Shown here piece by piece: positions 33,540-45,927 of a stretch of 64,000 bases of DNA; the stretch's first letter is position 1; every line of letters begins with the position of its first letter. Origin of the DNA: Arthrobotrys musiformis (taxonomy: Eukaryota; Ascomycota; Orbiliomycetes; Orbiliales; Orbiliaceae); the NCBI GenBank assembly GCA_036971715.1, contig JAVHJL010000010.1:434001-498000 (forward strand), read 5' to 3'. The position numbers were made by a program, and so were the translations under genes. The notes beneath the pieces were generated by a model. That model made no database searches and was not told where the DNA came from. It saw only the letters and a list, made by a program, of their open reading frames with translations.

Positions 33540-36500
33540 GTCTCCTGGTTTATTTCTGCTTTCTAATAGGATATAGATGCGTATAGTATATCTTTGGGTT
33601 TACGATTCTATAGAACGAGAGTACGGTGCTATATTGAATTGATTGTAAAGTTGAGGAGCGTATGTTGCAAATAATGACGACGAAGGCGCTGCCGGGCGGT
33701 CAGTTTATATGGTTTTTTGTGTTGACAAGCAATAATACAACAGGAAATAAAAGATTTGTCAAGCCAGCAAGTCGAAAGAAAGAAGATTGTATTGAAAATA
33801 TTCAAACGGCAACGAACGCACGGTGTAGAGAAAGAAAATTTAAAGAAGAAAGATGTCACGCTGCTTTTAAAGATTATGCAGCAGCATGATGTAGGGATCG
33901 GCTTGTCCGGAAATAGAACCTGGTGTTTCTCATCGCAACAGCAAAACGGGCAATGGGCAAGACTCAATGAACGAACTCGAACTTGAAGGTATGCATGCGA
34001 GTCTGAGGTGCGTCCTGCTCGCCAACCGGATATGACCTAGATGCATCACCAGCCCCCGCCGTCACCAACTTCTCTGCGGGCTTCCAGCCTGTTTGGCAAA
34101 AGAGGTAAAAGCAAAGTACCGAATCGCCCGGGGGCGTGGTTCCTTGTACTTCCATGTTCATGTAACGTGATTGCTAGGCCGGCGGGACTTCGAACGCAGC
34201 ACAGGAGCCATTATCAAATCAAAACAAATATAAGATCGGATGCCAACAGTGAATAACTTTGGCCGGATACAGTTGTGCACGAATATTTTGAGGCAGGGTT
34301 GGGAGAGGTCACTGGATACCATTGGACCCAGCTCCAAACCCCCTCAACCGCCTCTGCTCATCAAGCAATATAATATTACATTACATGACAACATTACCAC
34401 ATTAACATTACCACCATCTCGAGAGATGAGAACAAGGAGACCAGATGAAAGAAGGTGAAAAAAAGAACCCCACAATCTGGTCTGACAACACATACTTACA
34501 TTAGCTCCCCAGGATTAGCTGCCCTTGTCGCAGACGAGATGGTGTCGTGGTGTCCACTCAGCCAATTGTCGGCCAATTCGCCAGATGCTCGATGCAATGG
34601 CTTCCCATGTGCCGAATATGCACAGGAGCACAGCTCCATCTAAAATGTACCCCTCATGGAACCTCCATAGAAAATCGAAATAGAGATTCACAGATCTCTG
34701 CCATTGCAATTGTGTCCCGCCACTTATGCACTCCTTGGCCACCCGAACATCTCTCACGGGCCAGTCACAGCCTGTCCCTGAAATATCTGGTCCCTTCCTG
34801 TTAGCCGTTCAAAGTCTCCGTCCCTGAATTGTGACAGATGTTTCTTTCGGGGCAGAAGTCTGGGAACGAATCGGTTGACCTTGACTTCGAACTCAAAGGC
34901 CATGCATTGGCCCTCAGGCGACGGGTTCGCTTCCTGCCAAAAATAAACAGATCCATGTTACGAACGCGCGATTAAAAAGTCGATGGCTGGGCTACTTTAA
35001 ATCAAACAACCATCAGTATTGAACGTCACGTCTTTTGCAAGCTTTGTCGTCGTCGTTCTTTATTGAAAACAGAATGAAAGGAAAGGAAAAGAAGGAAAAG
35101 CAAAGAAAAATAAGAAAATGTCTACCACGATCCTGGCTAGAAGGTCCGCAAGCCTTTTCTTTTTCCGGGGCATGCTCCTTCATCGAACCCCTCCATCCCA
35201 TAAGGAATGAAGATACGCAACGGCGCGGGCCAATGAGAAGCTTGAAACGGCCTTTTTCTCATATGCAACGAAGCTGCATCCGAAAAACCTTTTCACAACC
35301 TTTCATCAGCCCTCTTTCTACTCTCACAAAGAAAAGCTTACACTTCCTCTTTTAGTTAAATTCGAGATTCATCAATGCATTTCTTGACGTTTTAGTGACA
35401 GGTAGCTAGGGGGAGCTCGTCGATGTTAGAGGGTAGATACTTCTTACTACATCTCAGCTCCCAGTTTGCGAAATGTTATACAAATCCAGACCTTTGACGT
35501 TAGCGTCGTCAGAAAACCCCCATCAACCTCGGAAAAACCAACCCACTACGTAACTGCCTAGCTAAAGAACCAGCTGGAATACTAAAGCTTTTGGTAAGCT
35601 AGTCGATCATCAGCCTTGTTTAAATTTCTCCGATACCACGATTCACAGCATCTGCACGCGATCGAATAACGTTCCGGCCATGGTTGCAACTGATGTTTCT
35701 GCTGAAACATCTACGCAATTTTCGAAATTCGAGGAATAACGCCTATTCGTTCTCATAAATAAGAGACCAATAACCCAATAGATGTGATTTCCTGTCAGAA
35801 TATTAAATCCGAAACACCTGAATTGCGAAGAGAGCCCCCGGCTCGTCAATATTTGAGCTCTCCTGCTTTTTATGTGTATCTCTGCGTTTGAATATCAACT
35901 TTTGTGTGGTTTTGAGCTATGACCTCAAGCTTCAAAAGCTAAGCGCTGTGCTGGAAGGGATGAAGATCCTCGAACACCCACAACGCCTAAAATCCAACGA
36001 AGTACCAATTGCCCCCCATAACTTTTTCAAACGAGAATGTTTCGCCGATATTAACACTCCCCCAACTTTTTTTGTTAACTCTTCCGCTAGTCAGAGTGTT
36101 TCTGTCGCTGTCTCACCAGGCCTTCGTACAATATTCAAAGGTTGATTGGTTAGGCGATAGAGCCTCCAATTTACACACTAAATAAAACTCTCTGTCCAAC
36201 ATTTGTCATATCATATTCAGATGCTCTAAAGACATCAAGTAATCGAAACTGTCTATTCCATCCCAAGTAATTTTGGGGGGGCAGCACATGATGTGCCGAG
36301 GTGAACTCATCCTGACTCGACTAAATCTCAATCAGCATAGTTTGTAGACACTATGGCCTGAGCGCATGGCGCTGCTATGATACCTGCGCCTATATATTGA
36401 ATATTCCCGGGAGACGAACAATGCATGATCACATTGTGCATATGGCCATGGCTATGGTGATGGGCTATGTAGCCGAAGCGAGGGAAGGTCTAAGACATTG

Positions 36501-38857
36501 AAGACAAACGCCACAATGGACGTTTGGAACGATTGGCTAGCGGACACCCGGGAGAATATTCGTATTGTTGGATTTTATCAGAGTCAATGCTTTTTCATTG
36601 TGGTGGGATGAAAGTATCTCGTCATATGATTATATGATGCTAGACAGACAGGCCTGGAATCCAGGAATCGTAGGATCAATCTAATTAAAATTCTCGAAGT
36701 GGTGTAAGTTCTCTCGTTTGACTATCGATTATGCACATGCAGGTGATGTGATAGGTGGCTTGATTTCTCGGAGTTTATGATATATTAACTGGTGTTTTAT
36801 CATCGCTATCTTGCAGGCTTAGTGCTGCGGGAGATCTCAAGGGCGGGATAAACGGGGGCATCTCGATTCGAATCGAATACCAGACTGTCGGGTCCGCACA
36901 AGCTCCGATGCTAGCGATTGCGGCCGGAGCTCTGTCATGCCAGCACTGATACGGTGCAAATATTAAATTGATTCCGATCCTAGACGAGAATGCAACTTTC
37001 GTGTTCCTGAGCGAATGATTGTTGTCTAGTCCGAAATTTACGATATTTGCTTTTGTGGCCTCTTCGAGATATCACGAAGTAGATTGCTTTTGACACTCGT
37101 ACTATAGTTGTGTGTTTGCATAATCTGATAATGCTCGATCAGGGGCAGTATTCGACAAACAAAGATGGAGAGGCCATCTCAAATCAAAGAGCGCCCCTAA
37201 TGAAGGCTGGCCTAAACTAGACAGGGCAGAGGACGAGGGCAATGCACATGTAGTCTGGTGATGCCTAGATGCATGGTAAATGTCGCCAAAACGGCAAAGC
37301 CTTTCTGCGGCAAAGCCAGGGATACCAAGATCAGCCAATCCGCTTTTCAAGAGCCTCTATCGACGAGGCTTTAGGACCAAGTTTGGTCATAGGTAGATAT
37401 ATACGTTGTCGCCCGGCTTCGCTTGGAATTTTGGTTTGGTCCCTCTGGAGGTGACTTTGGGCCATGGCCGGCCAATAATTCACTTGAGGAGGCCTCCATC
37501 AGCAATGGAATACAGTTTTGAGACCAGGCCGGATGTAACCCTCAAATCCGTCAAGTGATAAAAGAGCCATTAAAACGGATGTTTGCTGTAATTTTCTCCA
37601 AAAGGGTTTGGGAAAGATAAAGGCTCACGGACGTTGATTCATACACTGACCTCTATCTATTCATTCTACTGCATAAAGGGTATATCGACGAGCGCCCAGC
37701 TGACCTGAATTCATTGAGGATACATCTAGATCCAAGACCAGGTTTCAACATCATACGACCCATTAAATCTTCCCCCGGTCAATTAGGATCCAGACTTTAG
37801 ATACTTCCGTACAGGAACGACCGCGACCTCCGAGCCCCCCAGCGACGTATGTGTAGAGCGTTCGTATGTAGCCAATATGCAGCCACAAAGACAAAGTAGT
37901 TTCAATTTTGTATCTACGGTAGGATTTACTCGTAGCATGATGAGCATGCAATATTTGCCTTGTAACCGCTCAGAGATTGGCGAGCCGGTATCGATATGCC
38001 TTTCTCCCATAGGCCATTCGCGAAACGCCCAGTTAAGTCACCCATGTTGGAGCAGGAATTTATGCGGTTGCCATATTATCGGGAGCATCGTTCTTAAGAC
38101 CTCATTCGTATGTTTTAAAATTTGTAAAGTATATTCGATTAAGTTTGCCAAAAAAAAAAAAGGGACCGAGCGAGGATATCCTAGATATCATAAACTAAAC
38201 TCGTAAAGTTAGTATACGCATGTCGACATGTCGTTTCCATCGTGAACTAGACACTGCTGTGAGGGCCACTTGGTCGACTTTGTGACTCTGTTCTTTGCCT
38301 GGGGGCTTTCGGCTCTAAAACTCTAGGGCCTATATATAGCTAGGTATCCATGGTCCCGCACTTGGAATTATGTTTAAACGTCAATATATTCTGCAGATTT
38401 GAAAATTTTTTAAATCGATCAGGTTAGATATGATGTGTGATCTTGCTAGGTACTTAGTAGGTAGTGGACCAATACCAATCTATACCCAATAATCTTGTCA
38501 AATGGATATCCAGATCTAGACTTTATACGGTGCGTAGACATAGACCTGGAAAGATATCACTGACCTCGAGACTAGGCCTCAGGGCCAATCCGTTCGGAAA
38601 AGATGTGTTGTTGTGTTGTTGTTGCGTGTTGCGTGTGCACGTGCCATGGTGTTTGATTTTTTGGACTCGCGTAACACACAACCTGGAAGCAATCTCGCAA
38701 CCAAACCAGCCAACCGACCAACCCCAAGCTACCTTCCACGTCCATCCCACGTTCATCCCACATTCTATAAACCCGTATCACGCATTCAATTATACTTATC
38801 GCAACCTCCCAACCTCTTGATGAATATCGCCGGAGCATAGCGATCTCGCTGATAAAG
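33540..38857. other. Gene-free stretch of 5.3 kb
   Basis: The longest gap in the window. Frames of up to about 118 codons (38464-38820, 33629-33967) lack motifs. Simple-sequence patches include an ACATTA-rich patch (34376-34413), A12 (38150-38161) and a GTTGT-rich patch (38604-38640). No transposon ends, RNA gene or supported coding exon was seen. Confidence 0.5.
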
Positions 38858-40899
38858 ATGGAGGCACCAATCTTCAGTGCCGATGGTACTATTGCCCTGC
38901 TTGGTGATAAGTCTCGCCGAGTTCTTTCGTTTCAGCTCCCTTCGTCTATCGAAACATCGTCCGATAGCTTCCCAACGAATATCAGAGACCCCCAAAAGTC
39001 CTTGAGGCCAGGCGAAAAGTTTGATTGGTATCTTCGAGATGATGATTATGCAGTCAATGTCTATCGAGTTAAGCTAGGCGATATGATTGCTGAAGAACTT
39101 GGGTTCAAAGGCACTGGTATGCATTCCACTACATGAACATTGATTCCAGTATCAATGCTACCATGTGCAGCAATTTTAACTGAGCCAATGTGCTAACAAA
39201 GACTCTAGAGGACTGGATGATGAGAGACCTCCCCACTGGATATGCTATCTTCACATCTCAGAAGGGAACAGTCAATGACAATGGACGACTTGTCATTGAA
39301 CGCCAGGACTCGTATCTCTATGGCCATCAGTCTGGAGCTAGATATCGCTCACCTCGTGAGTTTCTGCCACATGTGATTGGGCTCATACGCCGAAATGAAG
39401 GCTCCCTAAGGTATAAATATCCGACCTTCGCATGGAAGCAGCTGGGCTCTTCTAGGACCAGGATTTTACCAAATATGCCCGTCTATATTAACTACAACTA
39501 ACACCTTTGTTTCTTCTTCTTCCTAGTGGTCTCCCAAGAAACACAACCCTTTCACACGATCCTCTTTACGTCTGCATCTGCCAGCACTGCACAAAGAAGA
39601 CCAGGCGACTGTCTCAGGTAACCACGTCGCACCAAGACGGACTCACGTCCAAGATGAAGTCGTTGGCAATCACGGCCAACCGCCAGCGTTCCCTGGCTGA
39701 GAGGCGCCAGGACCTGAACGACGGGGCCTGGAGGTTCCGCCAGGGCGAGTTGGTTTGGGTATTTGAGGCGCCCCGAAAGCCCACCGGCTCCGGCGACCTC
39801 GACGAGCCCATGAAACTCTCCGATCCATCCGACCCAGATGGCATCTTTGGTGCCGGGGGGAGGTGGATCGCAGGCTACGTCGTTGGTTCTTCGACGTCCC
39901 TCATGATGGGATCGTCCAAAGCCCTCACCATTGAGGACTACGCCGAGGCCTACACGGTCGATGAACCCGATGGGACTCATTATCGGATTCAGAAATGCGG
40001 CAGCAACAACTATGTCAAGGACTACAATCTGAGGTACGTCCTGCCGTGGGTCAAGACACCCATCCGAGATGACTCCCGCGGAATTGTCATCGACCATGTC
40101 TCGGAGAGGGCGGCTTTGAACGCCTCCAAGTCTGTGTTCCGAGTGGCCCACAAAAACAGCCCACCATCTTTCGACGGTGTAAGTAGTCCCTGTGGTTTAG
40201 CGTCTAATAGTTTGGTCTTTATCGTCGTACTAACCAGGAGGTTTAAAACAGGCCAAGATCCTCTATGGACTAGAGGGGGTTTTCTTCGGCCCAGAGAAGA
40301 TTTGGGTTGGGGACGCCATTCGCGTCCACAAGAAGAATTCACCAGCACTAAACCTTTCTGTCTGGGACCCGGCCTCCTATGGCCTAATGATCATCCGCGA
40401 ACTTGTCCTCGCCGTCGCTCACACTGAAGGCCAAGTTCCTGATACCTCCAAGTACATCACTCTGTATTTCCTCGGCGACCTCCTTTCTACGGATCCCCCC
40501 CGTCCTCTGGATCCCATCCCTTTTGAGATCCCACTCTATTTGGAGAAGGCTGGTACAGACTACGGTAAATGGGTTGGCAGCGCTGGTGCTGATGGCAAAG
40601 CTATGGAGGGTATTGTCAGCGCTCCTTTGGTCCTGAGCCGATACTATGACCCAAGGATTATGCAACTTATCGATAGCAACTACCAAACTGTCGATGCTAC
40701 TATCATGGCCCAAGGCACCGGCGAAGACCGCGCTAGAGCCTGTGGGTTCACCCTTCTTAACGGCGAACGTCTCCGCCCCCCTACCACTCGACACGGGCAC
40801 CGCAACACCATGACTTCTGCCGCAGATACTTCCGACGCAGAGGAAGGACCCCAATTTCGAGACTTTGGTGACAGACAAAAGCGCCCAAAACTCCACTGA
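38858..40899 (+). CDS. clr2: Clr2-type transcription-silencing protein
   Basis: A 586-residue homologue of cryptic loci regulator 2, a subunit of the fission-yeast SHREC histone-deacetylase complex (with Clr1, Clr3 and Mit1) that silences heterochromatin. Exons: 38858-39116, 39209-39410, 39527-40178 and 40252-40899. Family blocks are EDWMMRDLPTGYAIF, DSYLYGHQSGARYRSPREFLPH, the cysteine cluster VCICQHC, the GELVWVFEAP strand with RWIAGYVVG (a BAH/SH3-like region) and a C-terminal block beginning AKILYGLEGVFFGPEKIWVGDAIR. The last 40 residues are polar and end in a basic QKRPKLH, a likely nuclear signal. The spacing of blocks matches the N-terminal and transcription-silencing domains (PF16761, PF10383). 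It probably acts in nuclear chromatin. Confidence 0.88.
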
Positions 40900-41641
40900 A
40901 AACCCACCTCTCGTTTCCCAAAGCTACTTCTGTTTTATCGTAACCCTTTTACCCATTTTTACTTGTTCGTCGTTTCTATGTCACACTTTTCTGATTGCCA
41001 TGATACCCCTTCTGCATAGCGTGCGTTCTCTTTCATGTCGATATGCTGCAAGGGCTTTTTATCCCTTTCCCTTTTTTTTATTTTAAACTTCATGGCGTTA
41101 AGGATCCTGTTTTCACTTTTCTGTAACATTCAACGTGAGGTTCTTTAAGAACCTTTGTCTCTTCTTCGTTTCCCCACACTATTACGATACGAATTACTTT
41201 TACCCCCTCGGAGTTGATATGATATCGTCGAGGCTCTTCCTACCCCCTGAATGCATTGACGTACATACACGTCTTCTCTACCAACAAATTAACAACCACC
41301 TTTCTAATTAAAGCATGTGTCTAGCCCAAGCTACTTCATAGAAGAAGAAAAATCCAATGCATCCGATGGAAATCACGTTAAGATCCACGCATGTAAACCA
41401 GCCGTGACAATTAAACCATTAATTCCCAATACCATTAATACCATTAATCATTACATGAAAAAATACCCAGCTAATACAGGACAATACCCAGAATCGTACA
41501 GAAGAAGCCCTTACAAGTAATCGTCATAAAGGATACAAAAAAAAGAGGGCCAGGACGCTTACACCCCATCCGTGGAAAGAAAGAGAATGACGAAAAAAAA
41601 AAAAGTATCTACAAGAAATCCTCGCGTGGATGATAACGGGT
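40900..41641. other. Convergent intergenic region
   Basis: Shared 3' region of Clr2 and the beta-glucosidase. It is T-rich near 40900-41100. Three copies of CCATTAAT lie at 41416, 41432 and 41441. No gene was seen. Confidence 0.55.
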
Positions 41642-44600
41642 TTAATCCGTCGTCTTCCCTTCGATCCCCCCTCTCCTACTACTTTGGCCCACCCATACGG
41701 TGTACCCTTCTCCAACAGCCTTCCCCTTCACGGGAGGGATATACCACCCTTTATCACCAGACTCATCCCAGACGCTCAAATCTTTCCGTCTGATATCAAA
41801 CCCAACAGTTACGCTCTCTCCTGGGCCGACACCTACTTTCTCAAACCCTCTGAGTTGCCTCAAGGGTGTGTACACTCCTACTCCGTCCGGGAAGGTGATG
41901 TAAAGCTGGGGTACTGTCTTCCCGGGCTTCTTGCCGATATTTTTGACATCGATGTCGACGTGGAATAGCACGTCGTAGAGGGCAGGATGGCCACCTTCAC
42001 CTCCTCCTCCTGGCGGCGAGTTGGTGCGTGGTTCTGCGTTCCATCCTTCTGGGTATGGATAAGTTTTGTTCCCGGATTTTAACTCAGCTTCGACGGCTGA
42101 TGCTTGGCTACGGGTTAACCATGGGTAATGATAATTTCTAAGTCGATTAAACCCGTCTGGGAATGTAACCTCCTGGGGGGTTGGGATTTCGGTATCCATT
42201 CTTGGAACGGTGAGTTTGTCTGGTGCTGGTGGGAGTTCGGATGAGATGTTTCCTTGGTAGACTTTTGCGACTGTGAGGTTGCCGTATTCGAATTCGGTGT
42301 AGCTGAGGCCGAAGCCGAATTCGAAGCGTGGTTCGATGCCGTTTGCGTCGAAGTAGCGGTAGTCGACGTCGAGGCCGTCGAGGAAGTTGTCTTGCGGGAT
42401 GGGGCCGTTTGGTTCGCGGAGGATATCGCCGTAGGGGCCGTAATCTTCGAGGGATTTGCCGATGGTGTAAGGTAGATGACCCGATGGTGGGACGTCGCCC
42501 CAAAGGACGTTGACGAGGGAGGAGCCGGATTCAGAGGCGGGGAGGTGGGCCATTAGGACGGCTGTGACATTTGGGTTATTGATCCATTCTTCCATGAGTA
42601 CGGCACCGACGCTGTGGATTACGACGACCGTGTCGTTGCATTTGGAAGCAACGGTTTTGATCAAATTGTCACCCCCGTGCCAGAGGTTGAGGTCGCTTCG
42701 ATCGCCCAAGTGTCCTTCTGCGGAAAGGTAGGCTTCTCCGGAGTCAGATGAGACGAAGACGAAACACTTTGCTCCGGGTGTCTCTGCGAGTCTTGCGGTC
42801 CTATCGAGCTCTGTGTCGCTAAGTGAATATTCGACTATTGGCTTCTTTCCTCTTCGGTTAAGTAGGCGTGCTTGGATGGCTTCGAGCGGTGTAATCTGGT
42901 AACCGTAGTCGACCGATCCAGAACCCCAGCCTTGTCCCAGGGTTCCTTGATTACACCCGCGATCGGTACACCCGTTGGGACCATTCGGGCTTGGTCCAGC
43001 GTCTGATCCAAAGATCATAATGGCCCTAGGAAGTTTCTTATCATTCAAGGGTAGCGCTGAGTTATTGAAGTTCTTTAGGAGAACGATCCCTTCCGCTGCG
43101 ATTTCCTGTGCGATAACCGAGTGGTTCTGTCTGACGTCCACAAAGTCGTTGACAACATCCATAGGCCCCGAAAAGGTTCCTTGGTAAACAAATCCGCTTT
43201 GTTGCTTCGTCCAGCTAGAGAAAGAGACTTCGGGGAAATCCTTGTGCTGTCCCATTTTGATCCATGTTGCCGCAATTCTCAAGGCCATATCGTCCAGTCG
43301 CTCGATTGGAAGCGTTTTGTTGACCACGGACTCGGTAAGGGAGCTACCCCAGTATGTCTCGCCGTCCAAAAAGAATTTGGCGTCGCCGGGCATGCTCATA
43401 TCCATGCCTGCCAGGGCGCTTGCGACACCACTGTGGTGTGCTAACCAATCGCTCATTACAAATCCCTGGAACCCAAGCTCGTCCTTCAATACACCGTTGA
43501 GCAGGTAGCTGTTCTGGCAAGCGTAGGAATTATTGACTTGGTTATAGGAACACATGATCGCCCCGACACCTGCGTGAACCGCTTCTGCGAAGGGCCAGAG
43601 GTACAGCTCGTGCAGTGTCCTGTCTCCGATATTCGAACTGATTGATTCGGTAACATTCGGCCACCCTTGTGCGCGTGCTTCAAAGACTTGTCGGAATCTT
43701 TCCTGTTCGTTTCCAATGTAGTGTTTTGCGGTCGCGATGACACCTTCACTTTGTATCGCTTCGATTGTAATACCGGCTGCGACACCTTGTAGATAGGGAT
43801 CGGAACCGAAGCCTTCCCAGTTTCTGCCGCCGACGGGGAAGCGTCCGAGCGGGCCTATACAGGGTCCCAATATGATGTTCACACCTTTCGCGCGGGCTTC
43901 GGCGCCGAGTGCTTTTCCACGGGCGTACATGTGGTATTTCGACCAGGTAGCTGCGACCGTGACACCAGCTGGGAAAGCGGTGATATCATCTGCGAAACGG
44001 ATACCGGCGGGGCCATCTTGGAGGCAAAGGCTGCCGATACGTTTTGTCGACCCGGTGTTTCCTACACAAGGACCCTAATCGAGAAGTTACCCATGTCAGT
44101 ATATAGTACGATTGATATCGAAGTCAGAGGGTTTATAAGATAGCGTACCATGCTCCATCCCACCCCTGTCGTCAAATTGACCTTCTCAGGGACATCCATA
44201 TCCCTCACCAGCTTCGCAGCTTGCTCGTACGCATCCTCCCAGGATGGCACCCATCCTCCTCTCGGCGACGGGTAGTACGGCCGACTCTTTACTTCAATCT
44301 TACTATTTTCTCCCTTCGACTGGGCTCTCGTCAAGCCGATCGCCAATCCCAATATCAATCCAATAAGCAGCATGATTATAATCGCAACTATGACCGGATT
44401 CCTCCAGCGCCGTGTAAATCGTGTAAATAAACTAGCCTTCTCGTCGGGTTCTATCCCCGGTGAGTCTCTTTCGTCCCTTTCGACTTCTTCTTCTCCTGTC
44501 GCCGCGGCTTGATATGTTCCTAAACCACCCCCTGCAACGCCACCAGCACCGACGGATCGTTCACTATCAGGTGTAACAGAATACGCACCCGTCCTCAGCG

Positions 44601-44832
44601 GCGGGATTAGATCGATTTCACCAGGTGGGATTTCAACAGCCCGTTGGGGAGGTGGGATTCTACTACCTCCCTGGCTGAGAAGCTGGTCGGATGAAGTGTT
44701 ATAGACCGTTCCCTCGGGCGAGGAGCCTACTGCTGTGGTAGAGAGCGCGGTATTCGAGTCGGCGTCTGTGTGAAGAAACGGACGGCGGGCGTGGGGTGGT
44801 TCCAGATATTCGTGGCGATATGCGGAAGACAT
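41642..44832 (-). CDS. bglE: GH3 beta-glucosidase with N-terminal membrane anchor
   Basis: A 1038-residue glycoside hydrolase family 3 enzyme that removes terminal beta-D-glucose from cellobiose and related glucosides. Exons: 44149-44832 and 41642-44074, split by a 74-base intron. The first 140 residues are disordered and cytoplasmic-type; a signal anchor follows at about residues 144-170 (NPVIVAIIIMLLIGLILGLAIGL), which fits the type II topology of the membrane-bound bglE group. The catalytic barrel shows NLTTGVGW, LCLQDGPAGIR, NIILGPCIGPLGR, and GFVMSDW, whose Asp (about residue 437) is the expected nucleophile. The second domain has the KNFNNSALPL and LNLWHGGDNLI blocks, and a fibronectin III-like C-terminus ends the chain. 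It probably works at the cell surface. Its neighbours are unrelated. Confidence 0.94.
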
Positions 44833-45094
44833 TTAATTCATTATTCTTCCCTTTTGTTTTGGTGGTTCTGAGAGCGACCGGATGTCTCTGCTGCCTGATT
44901 GGTCCCCGACTGAGGAATGAGGGCTGGGGGCTGAGGGCTGAGGGACCTTCAAGCGGGCAGAGCGAAGACTACGAATGTTTTTGTTTATATGCGGGGTCGC
45001 GAGTGGGAAATAGTGGAGCGGGTGTATGAAAGTTGTAGGTTTTATTACTTTATGAGTTCGAGGGATTAAAATCGCACGTATCTGCGATCTGAAG

Positions 45095-45120
45095 TTTTTT
45101 TTTTAAAAAAAAAAAAAAAA
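45095..45120 (-). promoter_or_regulatory. T16A10 tract (minus strand) upstream of beta-glucosidase
   Basis: On the minus strand this reads sixteen T then ten A, about 260 bases before the ATG at 44832. It mirrors the T16A12 tract of the FAD oxidoreductase gene. Confidence 0.5.
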
Positions 45121-45129
45121 TGGGGAAGG

Positions 45130-45166
<37 letters not shown>
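45130..45166. repeat. A37 homopolymer tract
   Basis: Thirty-seven A bases, nine bases from the T10A16 tract. There are no target-site duplications or gene remnant beside it that would mark a retroposed copy. Confidence 0.8.
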
Positions 45167-45168
<2 letters not shown>

Positions 45169-45927
45169 CGCAATGAAATGAGAAGGGAGAGCGTGTCGAG
45201 TGGTCTACGGGAATAGGAATAGGAGCGGCATGCGAATGTTATAATGCCATGGTCATGATATCAATAATCAGCGAATGTAACGTCGATGGATCCCCTGATA
45301 TAGCAACCGATCAACCGCGACAGTTCCCCAGAAAGAGGTGTTTATAGAAGGAACCGTCGCCTACCGCGTGGCAAGAAATTTATACGAGCAGACCAACGAA
45401 GCAAAGGCGACCGCGACCACGACAAAAAGCGAACCAATCGAAGGGATTGAAGAGGCCGACTGGCTGGATGATTCGAAGCTGAATCGAGGCTGCCGTGCGA
45501 ATGGCGCCTGGGCGAACGAGAGGTCAGAATTGCCTGAATAGGAGATGCATACATAAACAGCGCTTTTAGCCGGTCCTTGGCAACCACAATCGCACAAAAA
45601 CAACACTCGTGCGCTCTATTGCTCTCAAGATCCTCCAAATTTATACTTAATAACGTCCGATGTAAGGGGTTTGTGTGAATTTGTGAAAATGCAAGGGAGC
45701 TACGAGGTAATATTGAAGAAGTGGTTGATTGAACAAATTATTATGGTTTTATGGAAAAAATAATATACATTTGATTCCTCCTGATTAAACCCATGGGTCC
45801 CTTAGTACTAGTGTTCGATGCAATGATCAAAATGAAAACAGAAACGATATCTCGAACCGAACCACAGACTAATTGCAATTGCAATATGCATTGCATCGAA
45901 TGGTAAAATTATTAATGCAAATCAAAT

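Larger units (their letters stand above)
44833..45927. other. Intergenic region with long A tracts
   Basis: Promoter of the beta-glucosidase and 3' region of the MuiA-type gene, both on the minus strand. It contains T10A16 and A37. No gene was supported. Confidence 0.6.

Noticed and set aside
42147..42513. Open frames overlapping the GH3 gene in other frames and on the other strand
   Set aside because: The GH3 frame is fixed by family blocks on both sides; these are composition shadows.
45130..45166. A37 tract as the tail of a retroposed gene
   Set aside because: No intronless gene copy or target-site duplication flanks it; it sits in a promoter region.
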